64,000 bases of DNA, taken from contig CM049316.1 of assembly GCA_026874595.1 (NCBI GenBank), positions 5,782,339 through 5,846,338 of the forward strand, given 5' to 3'. The notes beneath the pieces are model-generated. The model made no database searches, had not been told where the DNA came from, and saw nothing but the letters and a program-made list of their open reading frames with translations. Position numbers and translations under genes: made by a program. This DNA comes from Sipunculus nudus. Taxonomy: Eukaryota; Annelida; Sipuncula; Golfingiida; Sipunculidae. Positions 35,500 through 47,631 of the stretch are shown here, piece by piece. Every line of letters starts with the position of its first letter. Position 1 is the stretch's first letter.

Positions 35500-36447
35500 C
35501 CATATATATTATGGTTGCCAGAGTTTGAATTACAGTGAGGTTCCGGACCGTGGAGACCCCGGTATTATAGCGGACGGGCTTAAGACCGACAAACGTTATT
35601 ATCATTAACAGGACTCCTCTGCGGCGGACACTACGTTTATCAGGACAGCGCACACGTTTGTCCCGCCAGACATATAACCATCTTCACTTATTGACACCCA
35701 TTATACCTAGCTTCCAATGAAGCGACATTTTCATTATAATTTGTTCATCATAATAATAACTTAGGCAACGTTATCCGCTGTCAGCAGTGCAGGTTTTACA
35801 CCTGTGATCGAACGATATCTCCAACGGGCGAGGTGCTCTTGCAGACCCTTGGGGACCAGTTGAACTTTACTTCTTAGATGTAAAGACCTTTTAGAATTTC
35901 AGCAAGCAATACATGGCGTGTGTAAGGCCAGTCGCTGTCAGTTTTGGTCAGAAAATAATTCTCCAATAAATCATAATGAAAGGCCAAACAAGTAATAATG
36001 AACTCATTTTTAAAGTTGGTAATCAAATGAAAAGCATATTTTTAACTTCTTGACAAGCCAAGGATGATTTTAGCTTATACTTACATGGAGTGTTGAATTC
36101 GTTCAACAATAACATTTTGCTTCAGGTTCCTGTTAAAACTTTACAAACAGACGTACTGCTGATTTATGAAAAGACTATTCAAAACCCGTACTGAGTACGG
36201 AAGATATTCCTACAAATGCCGTTAGTGATGGTGGCTCATTCAATGGCTTTCATTCTCTGAACAGGTGTGCCGTTGATAAAAAATAAAAATACAGTATGTG
36301 CTGTATACATGGCTCTTATTAGCTTCATTCATCATGATGAGTAAACTGCTGCCCCTTTTGTTTAGCAGACTTTCATGAAAGAAAAACAGGACAAGAATCA
36401 CGTTAAGTCGTACATACGGGCAGTGTTATGTTTGGTCAACAATACCA

Positions 36448-38374
36448 CAGGCCTTGCCTTTTGAGGCGAGCGATCGCTCCCGCGCGCCATCGCTCGCCTA
36501 AAACAGACTTTAGGAGAGCTAATAATCGCTCTCCTGGCATTCAGAGCCTTCCAAAATTTTTTTTCGGATCTCAAACGATTGGCTCGAAGTCCAGAGTTGG
36601 GCAGGTACGGGTACTTGAATTAGAAGACTGCATGTTGCAGCCAAGCAGTGCCGTTACACGTACTGAACAACCTCCCGGTATTTTGATGCAAGACATGTTG
36701 TTAGCTGGACGATTTGTTTGCTTGATGGAACCGCATGACCAGCTGAGAGGGTAAATATTGACTTCAACTTGACGAAATGTCGCCTGGTGCCTTGTAATCT
36801 GTATGAATTTGTTTAATTTTTTGTAATATTCAATGAAGAAACACGCGAGTCAAAATTATAATTAAGAATTATATACATTGACCGCAAGTCCGGCTTCAAT
36901 TACAATGGAATATCTGTTAACAGATCGAAGAACGATTTTAACCGGAACTGTCACTTCCGACCGTCACAGATTCTCTTCAGTCCAAAACGTTTATGAGATA
37001 TGAAAACGTGACAACTTAAAGTGAATTTAGTTAATTTCTTGTATTTGTCGTGCGAATAATCTTACACGCTGCCACAACTGCGGAATCCATGACTGCGTCT
37101 GGTCTAGACGGAGATCGTCATTAGGCCTATTCAGTTATTTTCTGCGCATGTCTTATGTTCTTTATAATATTCAGAACTTTATCGGGCGCTATTGGATACA
37201 TTTGTCACATGCCTTAATTTGAATAGGAATTCCCTCATGTCAATATTCGCATGTGCAAGCCTTAGTCGTCCCGGGACTTCAGTGACCTGTTGTATGTTCA
37301 CGCAACCGACGCTTTCTGCAGTTAGGCCCTATGTCAGTATGTGACATGAATTCCCACCGTTGAAGAGCAAGTTGCAAAACATGTCAGGCTCGCTTAAAGC
37401 GCAAGTTAGGTCTATTTATAATTATTGTTTTCTGAAATGAAGCTTGGCAGTTTCTGCAGTTGACATTTGTCGAACGATATATGAACTGATAATACGCGTT
37501 TTTAGCGATGGTCAACTGACACATGGCACCACGAAAAAATGTACACTTTGACGCGGCTATCTGATATCTTTATTTAGATTGACAAACGGGGAAACAGTTG
37601 ATTTTTAGAAGTGTTCAGGTACTAGATGCAATATTCGTACAGATTTAAAAAAAAATATATTTTTTTTGTATTTTATTGACTGTATCATCGACTTTTTATT
37701 GAACCAAGAAGAAGAATGAACAGATCGACATTGGCACGTGTTTTTCCGTCAAACCTACTAAATAATAAAGATTTAGCACAGAGGCCATACATGTCGATTT
37801 ATATATTTGATATACCTATAATTCAACACTTATGGTATTATCTTCTCCTCTTCTAATAAAATTAATTTTATTCTTATCTTTTTATTTGTTAAGACTTTTC
37901 GTATATGTTAAAGGGCCAATTAACTGAAGTATCCCCGGGACTCATCAGTTGATGAGATTTCATGCGGCCCAACTTCAACAAAAATATCTCAAATAAATAT
38001 TTGTTTGTAAATATTTAATTTTGAATAATGTATTCTGAAATATATGTGTAATAATGCCATCACAAGTTAACCAAAATATTTTAGTTATTAGTGTATAAAA
38101 TACAAATTATGCTGTTAGTAAATGATCATGGATTTTTTTTTGTAAACATTTAAATTATGGTTATTAGTTATATATTACAATATAAGTTAATCTGTTGACC
38201 TTATGGGTAAACACATTTCACCTGTTACTGCACAGAAAGGTAAATTATACCTTACTGAACTATATAATGATATATTCATGAATAAGAGGGGAAATTTTAA
38301 CTCTTTAATTTCAGGCGAGTGAACCACTCGCCTTAACTCTATGAGGGGAGTGATTTTTCAAAAGGCAAGGCCTG
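36448..38374. mobile_element. hAT-like non-autonomous element
   Basis: 1,927 bp bounded by perfect 15-bp inverted repeats CAGGCCTTGCCTTTT ... AAAAGGCAAGGCCTG and by ATACCA on each side (36442-36447 and 38375-38380). The left arm near 17076 has a single ATACCA (as TGGTAT), so it shows the empty site. CA..TG ends suggest hAT; 6-bp duplications are known in some hAT subgroups. The subterminal ends are rich in GGCGAG. No transposase frame seen. Confidence 0.65.
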
Positions 38375-38941
38375 ATACCATTAATGAGTATATTTTATTT
38401 TTGCCACCGCAAGCTGTTGTATGATGAATACATATATATATGTCACTTGACTGATTCAATTATTATATTCTCCATTTTGATATATAGTCTCCATGCAGAG
38501 TGTGGTAGTCACTACATTACCTAGGTAGGTGGTGTTAAACTTAACCAGAACCCTCAGTTTAGCCGTTTTTATTGAAAGTCATTTGACCAATAATGTATGA
38601 GGGAGTAGCACGTATGTACGCATTGGAGACCGTATATCAAAATACAAACAGGTACCGGAACGGATATATATCTGCATTTCACATGAAATACTTTACTTTG
38701 TGTTACTCATAATATTATGTTTCAGTAAGCTGCTCATATTGTTATTAAGATGATTTGTTTGGAAAACCTGGCTCATCCAAAATATGCTGAATACCCGGCG
38801 AGATTCATGTCTGTTTCTGGACTCTCTACAATTATAGGACACCCACTTGTGTTAGTATCTCTGCATGTTAGACTTGGTGTCAACACTATCCTAAGCCCGT
38901 CAGTGATAAATAATATATATAATAATATTTTGTAATCAACA

Positions 38942-40104
38942 ATGAACAAAACTCGCATATTAATCATGGGACCAAACCCAGGTAATGGTGAAGAACAATT
39001 ACATCGTTATATGAAGTTAATATTTTGCATGTTCTAATGTTTTTTTCAAGAAATGCAGCGACTCATATAAAGTTTTTGGCACAAGCTGTACATTATAAAT
39101 TCACTGAAGTTCCACAGACCCACATGACTTAAAGAACTATGACAAAGAAACATGGGAAGCTATATATATATTCGTCTATTTCTACACCTTTAAACAATTG
39201 TGTTCATGTTGCTGGTCTCACTGTAGCTGTATGAATAAAGGTCTGCATAATATGCTTATTAAAAATAGAAGAATGCCGTTTATGGAGAACTTTGTAGCAT
39301 TTAACAGAGAAATATTTAATTTTTCCATTTATCCATGTTTGTCTGGTTGAATTTTTTAAATAATTATAAGGCTTCAAAGCGGGGCCCGTTTCATTATTAA
39401 TCTTAAAAATAAACAGTCAGCGTAATCATCAACACGATGAGAGCCTGTATTTTCAAGCATTTGTGCTACAGCAGATACTACTGTTTGAAGTATCTATTAA
39501 AATCAAAGATGAATATATTTTATATTTTGTCTAGTGTTTAACTTTTTTTGTCCTATATCCAAACGTAAAGTGTACCAATGATGGTCGAACTTCTCTATCA
39601 GTTACAAAAGCAGGTTGTATTTAGCGGTGAATTTGATTTTGGTGTTTACTCACTGGTATAAAAATTTTCTCGCACTTTATATGTAAATTTTTTGGTCTCA
39701 AATTCCTTTCCAAAGCAATCTCTGCAACTCTCCTGAAGGACTTGCTGAATGAATAACTAAATAAATGAATGAATGAATGAATAGCGCCTAAGTTGCAATG
39801 TAGACTAGAGCGTTTCCAGCCAGTGTGGATATATATTGAGTTTTAGTGTTTATCATGAAAAAATTATAAGAAATTTAGAAAAGTTAGAGCCAAGATGGCT
39901 AGAAGATATAGATGTAACTCCAAATCTGGTCAGCGCAATGACAGACAAGCACTGAAAAAAGTGTGACATTAAAATAATTTTTGTATCCATCTATCTATCT
40001 CTCCCTTCCTTTATCTATCTGTCTATTGTATCTATTATATCTCTCTCTTGTTTGTTATCTGTAATTTAGAATTTGCTATCCTTAATAATCTTTAATTTCT
40101 CACC

Positions 40105-40152
<48 letters not shown>

Positions 40153-40288
40153 TGCTCCTTTATATTACTTTTTCCATATATATTTAATGAAAAAAAAAAA
40201 AATTACCACCAAATGTACTGTTGATTTATGTAAAGGCGGTTACACAGCCCGCACTGAGTACGGCGGATACTACTACGAGTGTCGTTAG
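38942..40288 (+). pseudogene. Possible small secreted-peptide gene, right-arm copy
   Basis: Plus-strand counterpart of the 9521-8870 gene. Block 1 at 38942 reads MNKTRILIMGPNPGNG then EEQLHRYM, with a shortened, poorly hydrophobic signal region. Block 2 at about 39855 follows a GAGTTTTAG acceptor but has a one-base deletion against the left copy. A third block at 40214-40288 reads CTVDLCKGGYTARTEYGG and ends ECR then stop; the same block occurs, frameshifted, at about 36150-36225 and on the minus strand at 17290-17370. Four cysteines in total would suit a small disulphide peptide. The exon model is inferred from conservation of blocks only. Confidence 0.25.
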
Positions 40289-40689
40289 TATTGGCGGCTT
40301 ATTCAATCGCTTTATACCTGTACAGGTGCGCCGGCGTTAAACAATATAAATTATAGTATTTCTTATTCTACCTCGACCCTTATTAGGTGTCATTCAGTAT
40401 GAGTGAACAGCTGTCCCTTTGTTTAACAGAATGTGGCGAAACTTTAACAGGATATTTATCACGTTGACTGATATATACAGGTAGTTCTTAGTTTGGTCCA
40501 CAATAACAAAAATGAGTAATTTTTCATTCTGTCACCGCAAGCTGTTATGTAGAATGCCTATATGTCACTGGACCCATTCAGGTCATTCGACACACTGTTT
40601 TATATAATATTTCCAAGCAGAATGTGTTAATATTTCAAAATTCACCTAGTTTTTGCCCTACGGTCTGTTGAAGTGAAAATACTTTGACG

Positions 40690-41787
40690 TTTCATATCGA
40701 AACCCATATGTATTAAATATATATACATGTGGGTGTTTGTATATATATTCCTTAATCCGAATATATTTGTGTTGTTTTACTGGTAAATATAATTGAAACT
40801 AAAGCTGCATGAGCTTTTAAAGCGGACCATCTTTTGTTGGAATGTTATGTTTCAATCTAGCAGTGCCAGGTGTCCCCTATGCTTGACTGCCGATTATCAC
40901 TTGTTTTCTGGTATTGGGTCAGAGTAACTGTAGAGTTGGTGGCTATGAAGAAATCTGCAGACTTCTATGGCTATGTTTTCTTTATCCGTCACTCTTGCTT
41001 GATTTGTCTGTTACACTTTGTATTGTTTTTTTCCTACATGGGCACGTGTTCTAGATATTCTGAAATGTGAAAGAATATAAATTAGTAATATGCCAAAAAT
41101 ATATATATATTTGTAAAATTAAGCACAATGTGTTTCGTCATATCCATTTGTTTGGATTTCCGTTGGTGAAACAGAGAAGGAGCTGATTCTTTAGTTTCAC
41201 CTTGGGTTTTCCCAAACCTATGTGCATTTCGACTTAACAGATCAAAGAAATATTATCTTGTAAATGTATAAAACGTAGGCTTTTCATGGATAAACAAAAT
41301 TAATCGATTAATCATGCTGCATATTTATTTGAAACGACTGCTTCTCATGGAACCTCCATGGAAGCGTAAATGGGTCCCAGCAAGACATTCAATATAATTA
41401 CTTTCCCCCGAAAAAAGCATGACACAGTCATGACATGCGTGCAGGCAAATATTTTCGGCACAAGCTCAAAAAAGAAAAGGTACAGGCGGGGCGGGGGAGG
41501 GGGGAATAAGTAAAGTTATAATTTTTCGGGTTAATTAAAAAAACAATAAAAGAAATCAAACTTGTGGGCCCCACAAAACATGTAAAATGCTTGCAGATCA
41601 ATATCCGTAATTTTGTTGATAAGGTACGGCTTCTTTTTCAATAACTTAAATGCAAACAAGCTATACATATATTGTCCAAATATCTTAACTAGAGTCTTAG
41701 TAATCATTGTTACGGAACCTAATATAAACAGATCACGTATGCGTGATCTACACACATTCTGTAATTGAGATAAAAAAAATCAGATTC
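40690..41787. other. Intergenic, no gene recognised
   Basis: Non-coding, AT-rich. Short TA runs. Nothing further supported. Confidence 0.5.
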
Positions 41788-42522
41788 TGTAACACCAGGC
41801 AGTGTGAAATGTCTAGGGGAACGAATAAAGAAGTCAGGGGTTTTTTTGTTAACAAATAACTATAATATATTCTTAAAACAACCCTAACAATACAATACAC
41901 CAAATCAATACAATTACACAGTAAAACAGCGGTATAGCAACAAATCAATACAAACACACAGAAAAAAATGTGCACAGTACCTGGATACCAACACCGTCAC
42001 AACGATAAATTCTTTAAAAGTATACTCTCGGAGAATGACAGTCCATTGTAAAGCTCTTGTAATAATCCAGAGTGTAAACCGAGATCCAAATGCATAAAAT
42101 CCAGGAGAAAGTCTTAAAAAATCTATAATTGCCGCATTCGTCGGATAAGGTCCTAGAAACTGACACACGCTTCTGCGTCCGCTGGAATCTGCTCTGCTGC
42201 TCTCTCTGCCCATTCTAAAACACATCCCCTTTTTATACCTTCACACCCCAAGCCGAGAACTTTCGACTTCTTGAACAGTCTTAAGGATCCTACACAACAC
42301 AGTAAACACGCATTTCAGGAATTATCGAGAAGAACATAGCCGTGTGTATCCCCCACACCAGGGTCATCACGTGACCCACGACCAGGCGTGAAAACCAAAG
42401 GCTAACATGACAACGAGAGTTCAACCAGTACGGATTAAACATAGAATGTAACAAACGGTCCGGCGAGGGTGTCAAAACACGAGTTACGCCCTTGTCACAC
42501 AATAAAAAGAGCACCTGTAACA
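41788..42522 (-). mobile_element. Probable LTR (minus strand)
   Basis: 735 bp that, read on the minus strand, begin TGTTACAGG and end GGTGTTACA. A strong TATAAAAAGG lies near 42228-42237, with a plausible transcription start about 30 bases on. No target duplication or coding region was found, so this may be a solo LTR. Confidence 0.4.
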
Positions 42523-43895
42523 TTTATATATATATAAATACACATTTATATATGTAAAGAAAGCAACAAACCTGTAACCTAGAAAAGTATTTCAAAGGAA
42601 GGTTGTGTAAATGATCGTTCATGTGTTAACCCAACTGAAAAGCCTTCGCATTTAAAAGCGGAGTCACGTGGCCCTTGTCCAAGAAGAGCATACCGACCAC
42701 ACGTCTGCTGAATAAGGAGGGACAAATCAGATCGGAAGCAGGTAAATCGTAGTGGAACAGAAAACCCGGACTGTTCATCAATTACAGAGATAATTTTGTC
42801 TCAAACAACCAATTTATGTTTATATAGAACCTTGCTTATGATGAAACGATACTTTTGAATGTGAAGAACCAAGAATACCATAAACTCAGAAAAAAATTTA
42901 AAATAGGGGAGGTGTCAGTCGTTTCTATTCCTGTGTTGACCCCATAGAAAAAATGCTCATTTTTGAAACGTGGTCTTTGTTTAGCGGTTGCTTTAAAAAC
43001 GTTTACGTCCTTTCGAGAGAGTAAATTTCCTTAGAGGCATTATAGGAATAAGTGGGATTATAACGGTCCAGTGATCACAAAATCCTCTCATAGGGCCCCC
43101 GAAAAAACTCATCCTTGGCATAATATGCTCTATGGCCAGTGTGTTACAGGCCTCTCATATAAAAGAGGCATCGGTAGGGGCAAATCCTAAAATTATTTAT
43201 GATTCAGCTAAATAGGGAATAATATCGCAAAGGAAAACAAACCTGCCATAGTAGAGCAAACCGACGATACGTGTGCCGCATTTGGAGGGAAAAATCAGGG
43301 AGGAGGCAGTTAAATCTTTGTGGAGAAGAAAACCAAACTGTGTAAAAAATAAATAAATGCAAATGTATTTAAGTAAAAGGCAGATACTTCTGATAATATT
43401 AAAAGTAATGAGAAATTGAGTTATCATATAGAGTGATGGTATGGATTTACCATATAATCAGAAAGTAACAACAATGCTCAATTTAAAGCATAGACAGGCC
43501 TCCCTGGTAATGCAAAACAATTGAAGTTTACATTCAGACACATGGCGATACAAAGATGTAGCTGCAAATAACATGTTCCTGAGATCAGACACAAACAGAG
43601 TCGGGGGGGGGGGGGACACTATGTTACTATCCACGGGGGTAACATGGAAGACTAATTGAGTCATAAGTCACAACAAAATAAACAATTGGAATTAAACTAT
43701 GCTGCTACCTTTTCAAGTACCGATGCGTCTTCTTAAGATTGATATTTATTGTAATGTTTTAAACTGTTGCACATGTCAGCTACACATATATGCTAGAGAA
43801 ATAAATGTAGAAATTGTAAATGTCGCAAGAAATTGAAACACATCATCATAAGATGGAAACATGTTATTAATCTCAAGTAAATGTATAAAAGTTAC
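42523..43895. other. Intergenic with a diverged repeat pair
   Basis: Two related ~95-bp stretches, near 42683-42780 and 43245-43340, share CCGAC, a GGAGGGA block and AGTGGA/TGTGGAGAA flanks. A short G run is at 43601-43614. No gene recognised. Confidence 0.4.
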
Positions 43896-43898
43896 ATT

Positions 43899-44100
43899 TA
43901 ATGACATATCATAGAATAGGTAATGCAAGTGTCGGATTGGTTTGAGCCAAATGACATTCATCATACGTAAATGACATACCATGGTATCAGAAATCCTAGC
44001 GCCCCATTGGTTTCAGTCAAATGACATTCATCATAAATAAATGACATACCATAGTATCGGGAATCCTGGCATCTGATTGGTTCCAGTCAACTGACATTCA
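43899..44100 (+). promoter_or_regulatory. 70-bp promoter repeat with ATTGG boxes
   Basis: Nearly three 70-bp units just upstream of the TATA box. ATTGG (inverted CCAAT) falls at 43936-43940, 44006-44010 and 44076-44080, an exact 70-bp spacing. Each is followed by a CAAATGACATTCAT-like block, and ATGACATAYCAT recurs at the same period. CCAAT boxes bind NF-Y in animals. A regulatory role is inferred from position. Confidence 0.55.
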
Positions 44101-44141
44101 TGCTATGATAAAGAGAGCTTTGACGCTATCGGCTGATAGCC

Positions 44142-44235
44142 TGACGTCACGAGGAAACATTTCCATCGACAGTCTATAAAAGCAACTGTATTTCCAACAA
44201 AATACATTCTCTCTGTGAGAAGCTACTGTACTCAG
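44142..44235 (+). promoter_or_regulatory. Core promoter and untranslated first exon of the CAP-EGF gene
   Basis: A consensus CRE, TGACGTCA (44142-44149), then TATAAAA (44175-44181). A start site about 30 bases on would give an exon of roughly 30 bases ending ACTCAG at 44235, next to a strong GTGAGT donor. The next suitable acceptor in this direction is just before the coding exon at 47461. The link is inferred. Confidence 0.55.
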
Positions 44236-44562
44236 GTGAGTCGTTTTGTATTTACAATCTTTCATGCACAGCCTTTATCACAGTAATATAATGATTGCTG
44301 ACATGTATGTTTTGCTATCAGTTGGGGATATGAGACCTCTGGCACTGCTACTTTATATGTTATTTCGGCAATGTTTAAGACATACTCTACTATTATATTT
44401 TAAACAGTTGAATCTGACGCCTGAGTTAAACATGACCACTACGGTTTCTTAAAAGCCCTTCGCCCACAGGTCATTTAAACTCCTGCACGAAGGTTTTCTT
44501 TTTTTATCTCCCGCATTTAATCTGTCGAAAAAATTCTTATCAGAGGAAAATATCTGACCCAC

Positions 44563-44608
<46 letters not shown>

Positions 44609-45904
44609 AAAGAGAAACGGGTAAAAACTCTTATTGAAATAGTCCCGCCAGCCAAGTTTAGCAGGTTGGGACATAAGCGTATTTGACCCTATCTGATTCA
44701 ATTTTTATGTCGCCCGAAAGACAAACATGATCCGACATAGCAAACCAATCAAAATAAACATATAACGAATATTAGGGCTGTGTATTCCACGAAAGGTGCG
44801 TATTCCGGGAAAAATACGTGTTGTAAAGACAGTTAAGGCGTTACCCGATAATTATTAAAAGGTATACTTCTTTTTCTCTTTGTCCCTTATGTTTTATCAA
44901 AGCGTAATAATACTCAGTATTTAGGAATTAACGTTTTTCATTTTTTTTTTCGTGAACTTTATATAATCAATAAACTATTAACTATTTGTTAATGTCATAG
45001 CCTTTTGTACATGTTCCGTTCTGTTTGCAGTTTATGGGAACGATTATGCCTAATATTTATATTTCTTGAAATTTGAGTTTTTCGAAATTTACCGTAGTAA
45101 AACTCACATGGTTTGATTTTTCAAGTCAAAATTTTATCTCTTATTTCACATGTTCTCCAACATGGAGTTTATAATAACCTTTGTATGAATAAGCCTCGTG
45201 GAAATGCTACTCTAACGCCTGAAAGAATTAGATAATGGATTAGAATAATGGATTAAAAAGTATACTATGCACTTCTTGGAACCTTTAAACGGATAATATG
45301 AAATACGTAATATAACGGTGGCAATATATGTCCATTGAGCATCGAATTTATCAAAAATTTATATTAAATAAAAGTTCGAATATTTACTGTACTATGAATC
45401 ACATGGTTTGATTTTTCAAGTCAAAACTTTATCTCCTATTTCACATGTTCTATGAAATATGGAGTTTATAATATCCTTTGTATGAATACACCTCATGGAA
45501 ATGCTAATCTAACGCCTGAAACAATAAGAGGTTATATGATGAAATTTAAAGTAAGTTATGCACTTCTTGGCACCTTAAAACGGATAATATAAAATACTTA
45601 ATATAACGGTGGCAATATGTACATTAAGCATCGAATTTATCAATAAATTTACATAAATTAAAAGTTCATCCTTTATCGCCTAGGAAGTTTTACATGACCT
45701 TATCCATTCTTCATCCAAGAGATCATATAGCAATTAATTTGATCTTATATTGCTCTTAAAAGGTAGAAATAACAAATTAAAATAAGATTTAGTTTTTTAA
45801 ATACATGCAGTTAGGTTATAGTATAGGTGATGAGTTGTGGGAATATCTATTGGGAGTCATTACGGTTCTTCCATACGATAATACGTCATGGATAACCATA
45901 TAGA

Positions 45905-45952
<48 letters not shown>

Positions 45953-47447
45953 GGCATATTTGATTCAGCCCTATTGAACATCAAAATTTCCTTCACATAA
46001 TGATAAGAAACATCATATTTTATATTTTGTTTGGTCAAATTTAAACTATATTAAACGATATATAAATAAATGTTTTATGATTAACAGTAGGTTAAGCCAT
46101 CTGGATTCACTTACTGGGTTATGACTTTAGTTCAGATTACACATAAAATTCATACATATAATCATATGATTCAATATATATATAGCAAGCCAACTACTTC
46201 TTATCCTTGATTGAGCGATAATAAACTGAAATCTAAGATCTCTGAATGAGAGTTAGGAGCAAGAAATATATATGTGCGTATCCATATAGACCGTATAAAG
46301 TGAGGGTACATTATCCGAAATTGTTCGAATGTTTAGGTTACTAATTCTTAAACAATACGTTACATCATTGTAATCGTTCAAATTTGACCTTTTTTCACAT
46401 CTCTCGCTGACAGACGTCAGCGTGTGAACAGCAAAGCAACATTAGTTTTAGATTATTATTTAAAGGTTAATCGTATAATACTAACTTCCGATCCCCTATA
46501 TAGGTTACCAGTATACCAAAGAGTAAAATCTGAAACCTGTCCCCAGGTTTAACACTATATTTACAACGTAACACCTGGTTGTATGCAGTATCTGTTCGGT
46601 CGGCATAGTATAGTTTAAAGGTCAGGGTCATGTGATTGATGTATGGTTGTTATGCATTTCACCTTCTAAAAGTATGTGCTTTACAAACTAAGCCCTCAAC
46701 TGCTTAGAAATAACCCAATTGACGTAAGGAGATTATGTCATCTCTCAAAAATATAGTCTCTCCCAATTATTTATAAAAAATAAAGGCTATTCCTGGAGTA
46801 TAATATAACCTTTACTACAATTCTAATACTAATTTTGTTTGACCAATATTTTATAAAATTTTAACACACTTAGTATGAGAGAGCGTTGACAGGTTGCATA
46901 CCATCGATTCTGCTCTTGAAAAAAAATGGTATTTATATAAAAAACATTTCTATTAATTTTCTGGAGACATTATTGGGAATATAAAATATCCGGATAATCT
47001 TGATTCATGTCACCAGTAATTTTTGATAATGGGTCGCAGGACCTTCTTCTGATGTCATGCTATTGTCAAGGGTCAAGGGTCAGGTCAAGTAATAACATAT
47101 ATGCTGGTCTGCGTGGTTAAATAATTAAAATTACACTCATGAAAACAAAGGAAGAAGAAGCCGAAGCTAATATTATTCAGTTATTTTGGTTTATATTAAA
47201 AAATTACCATGTTGCTTTTTTAACAACGTTTTGAAGATGCAGATTCTGCCGTCGCATAGGGAAATCTGAGATCTGCAATGTTACCGTTTCATAAATGAGG
47301 ACTGTGTTATGTTAAATGATAAATATTGTGCTCATACCTAATTAGAAATGTGTGATACCTTTCAAAACCGATACACAATTTGTGCAGCTGGTTGGATACA
47401 GTTTAAAATAGAATAATTTCAAATATTTAGTTTACATGGGTTAACAG
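44236..47447 (+). other. Intron 1 of the CAP-EGF gene (inferred)
   Basis: About 3.2 kb of AT-rich DNA. It holds a GA microsatellite (44565-44602), a diverged ~295-bp tandem duplication (anchors CACATGGTTTGATTTTTCAAG at 45105 and 45400; about 45075-45665) and a TA microsatellite (45909-45949). No exons seen. Confidence 0.5.
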
Positions 47448-47460
47448 AGATCTTGCAAAG

Positions 47461-47631
47461 ATGCTGGTGTCCGTATTCCTCTCTTCCCTGGCGTTGATTT
47501 CGGCGCAGGAACTCATTCAGGATGTACCAGACGGGATGACTGCGGATCAGATTCGTGAAGTCATATTGGACGAGATCAACAAATTGAGAGCAGCTGTCCA
47601 TCACGGGCCTCCATCCAACATGAACTACGTG
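47461..47631 (+). CDS. Exon: signal peptide and CAP start
   Basis: 57 codons, ends in phase 0. Signal peptide of about 15 residues, then [17 protein letters not shown], the first helix of a CAP domain. A likely acceptor, TTAACAG, ends at 47447. Confidence 0.85.

Larger units (their letters stand above)
34213..39960. repeat. Right arm of the inverted duplication
   Basis: Reverse-complement counterpart of the left arm. It contains two insertions absent from the left arm: 34321-35444 and 36448-38374. A further diverged direct copy of the 36100-36430 and 38380-38560 sequence lies at 40196-40680. Confidence 0.75.

Noticed and set aside
36428-36754. Plus-strand frame of 108 codons
   Set aside because: It starts outside and runs into the hAT-like element, has no domain, and has low-complexity GC-rich content.
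41914-42523. Minus-strand gene downstream of the TATAAAAAGG
   Set aside because: The frames show no domain, and the whole 735-bp block has LTR-like ends, so the promoter is better read as an LTR promoter.
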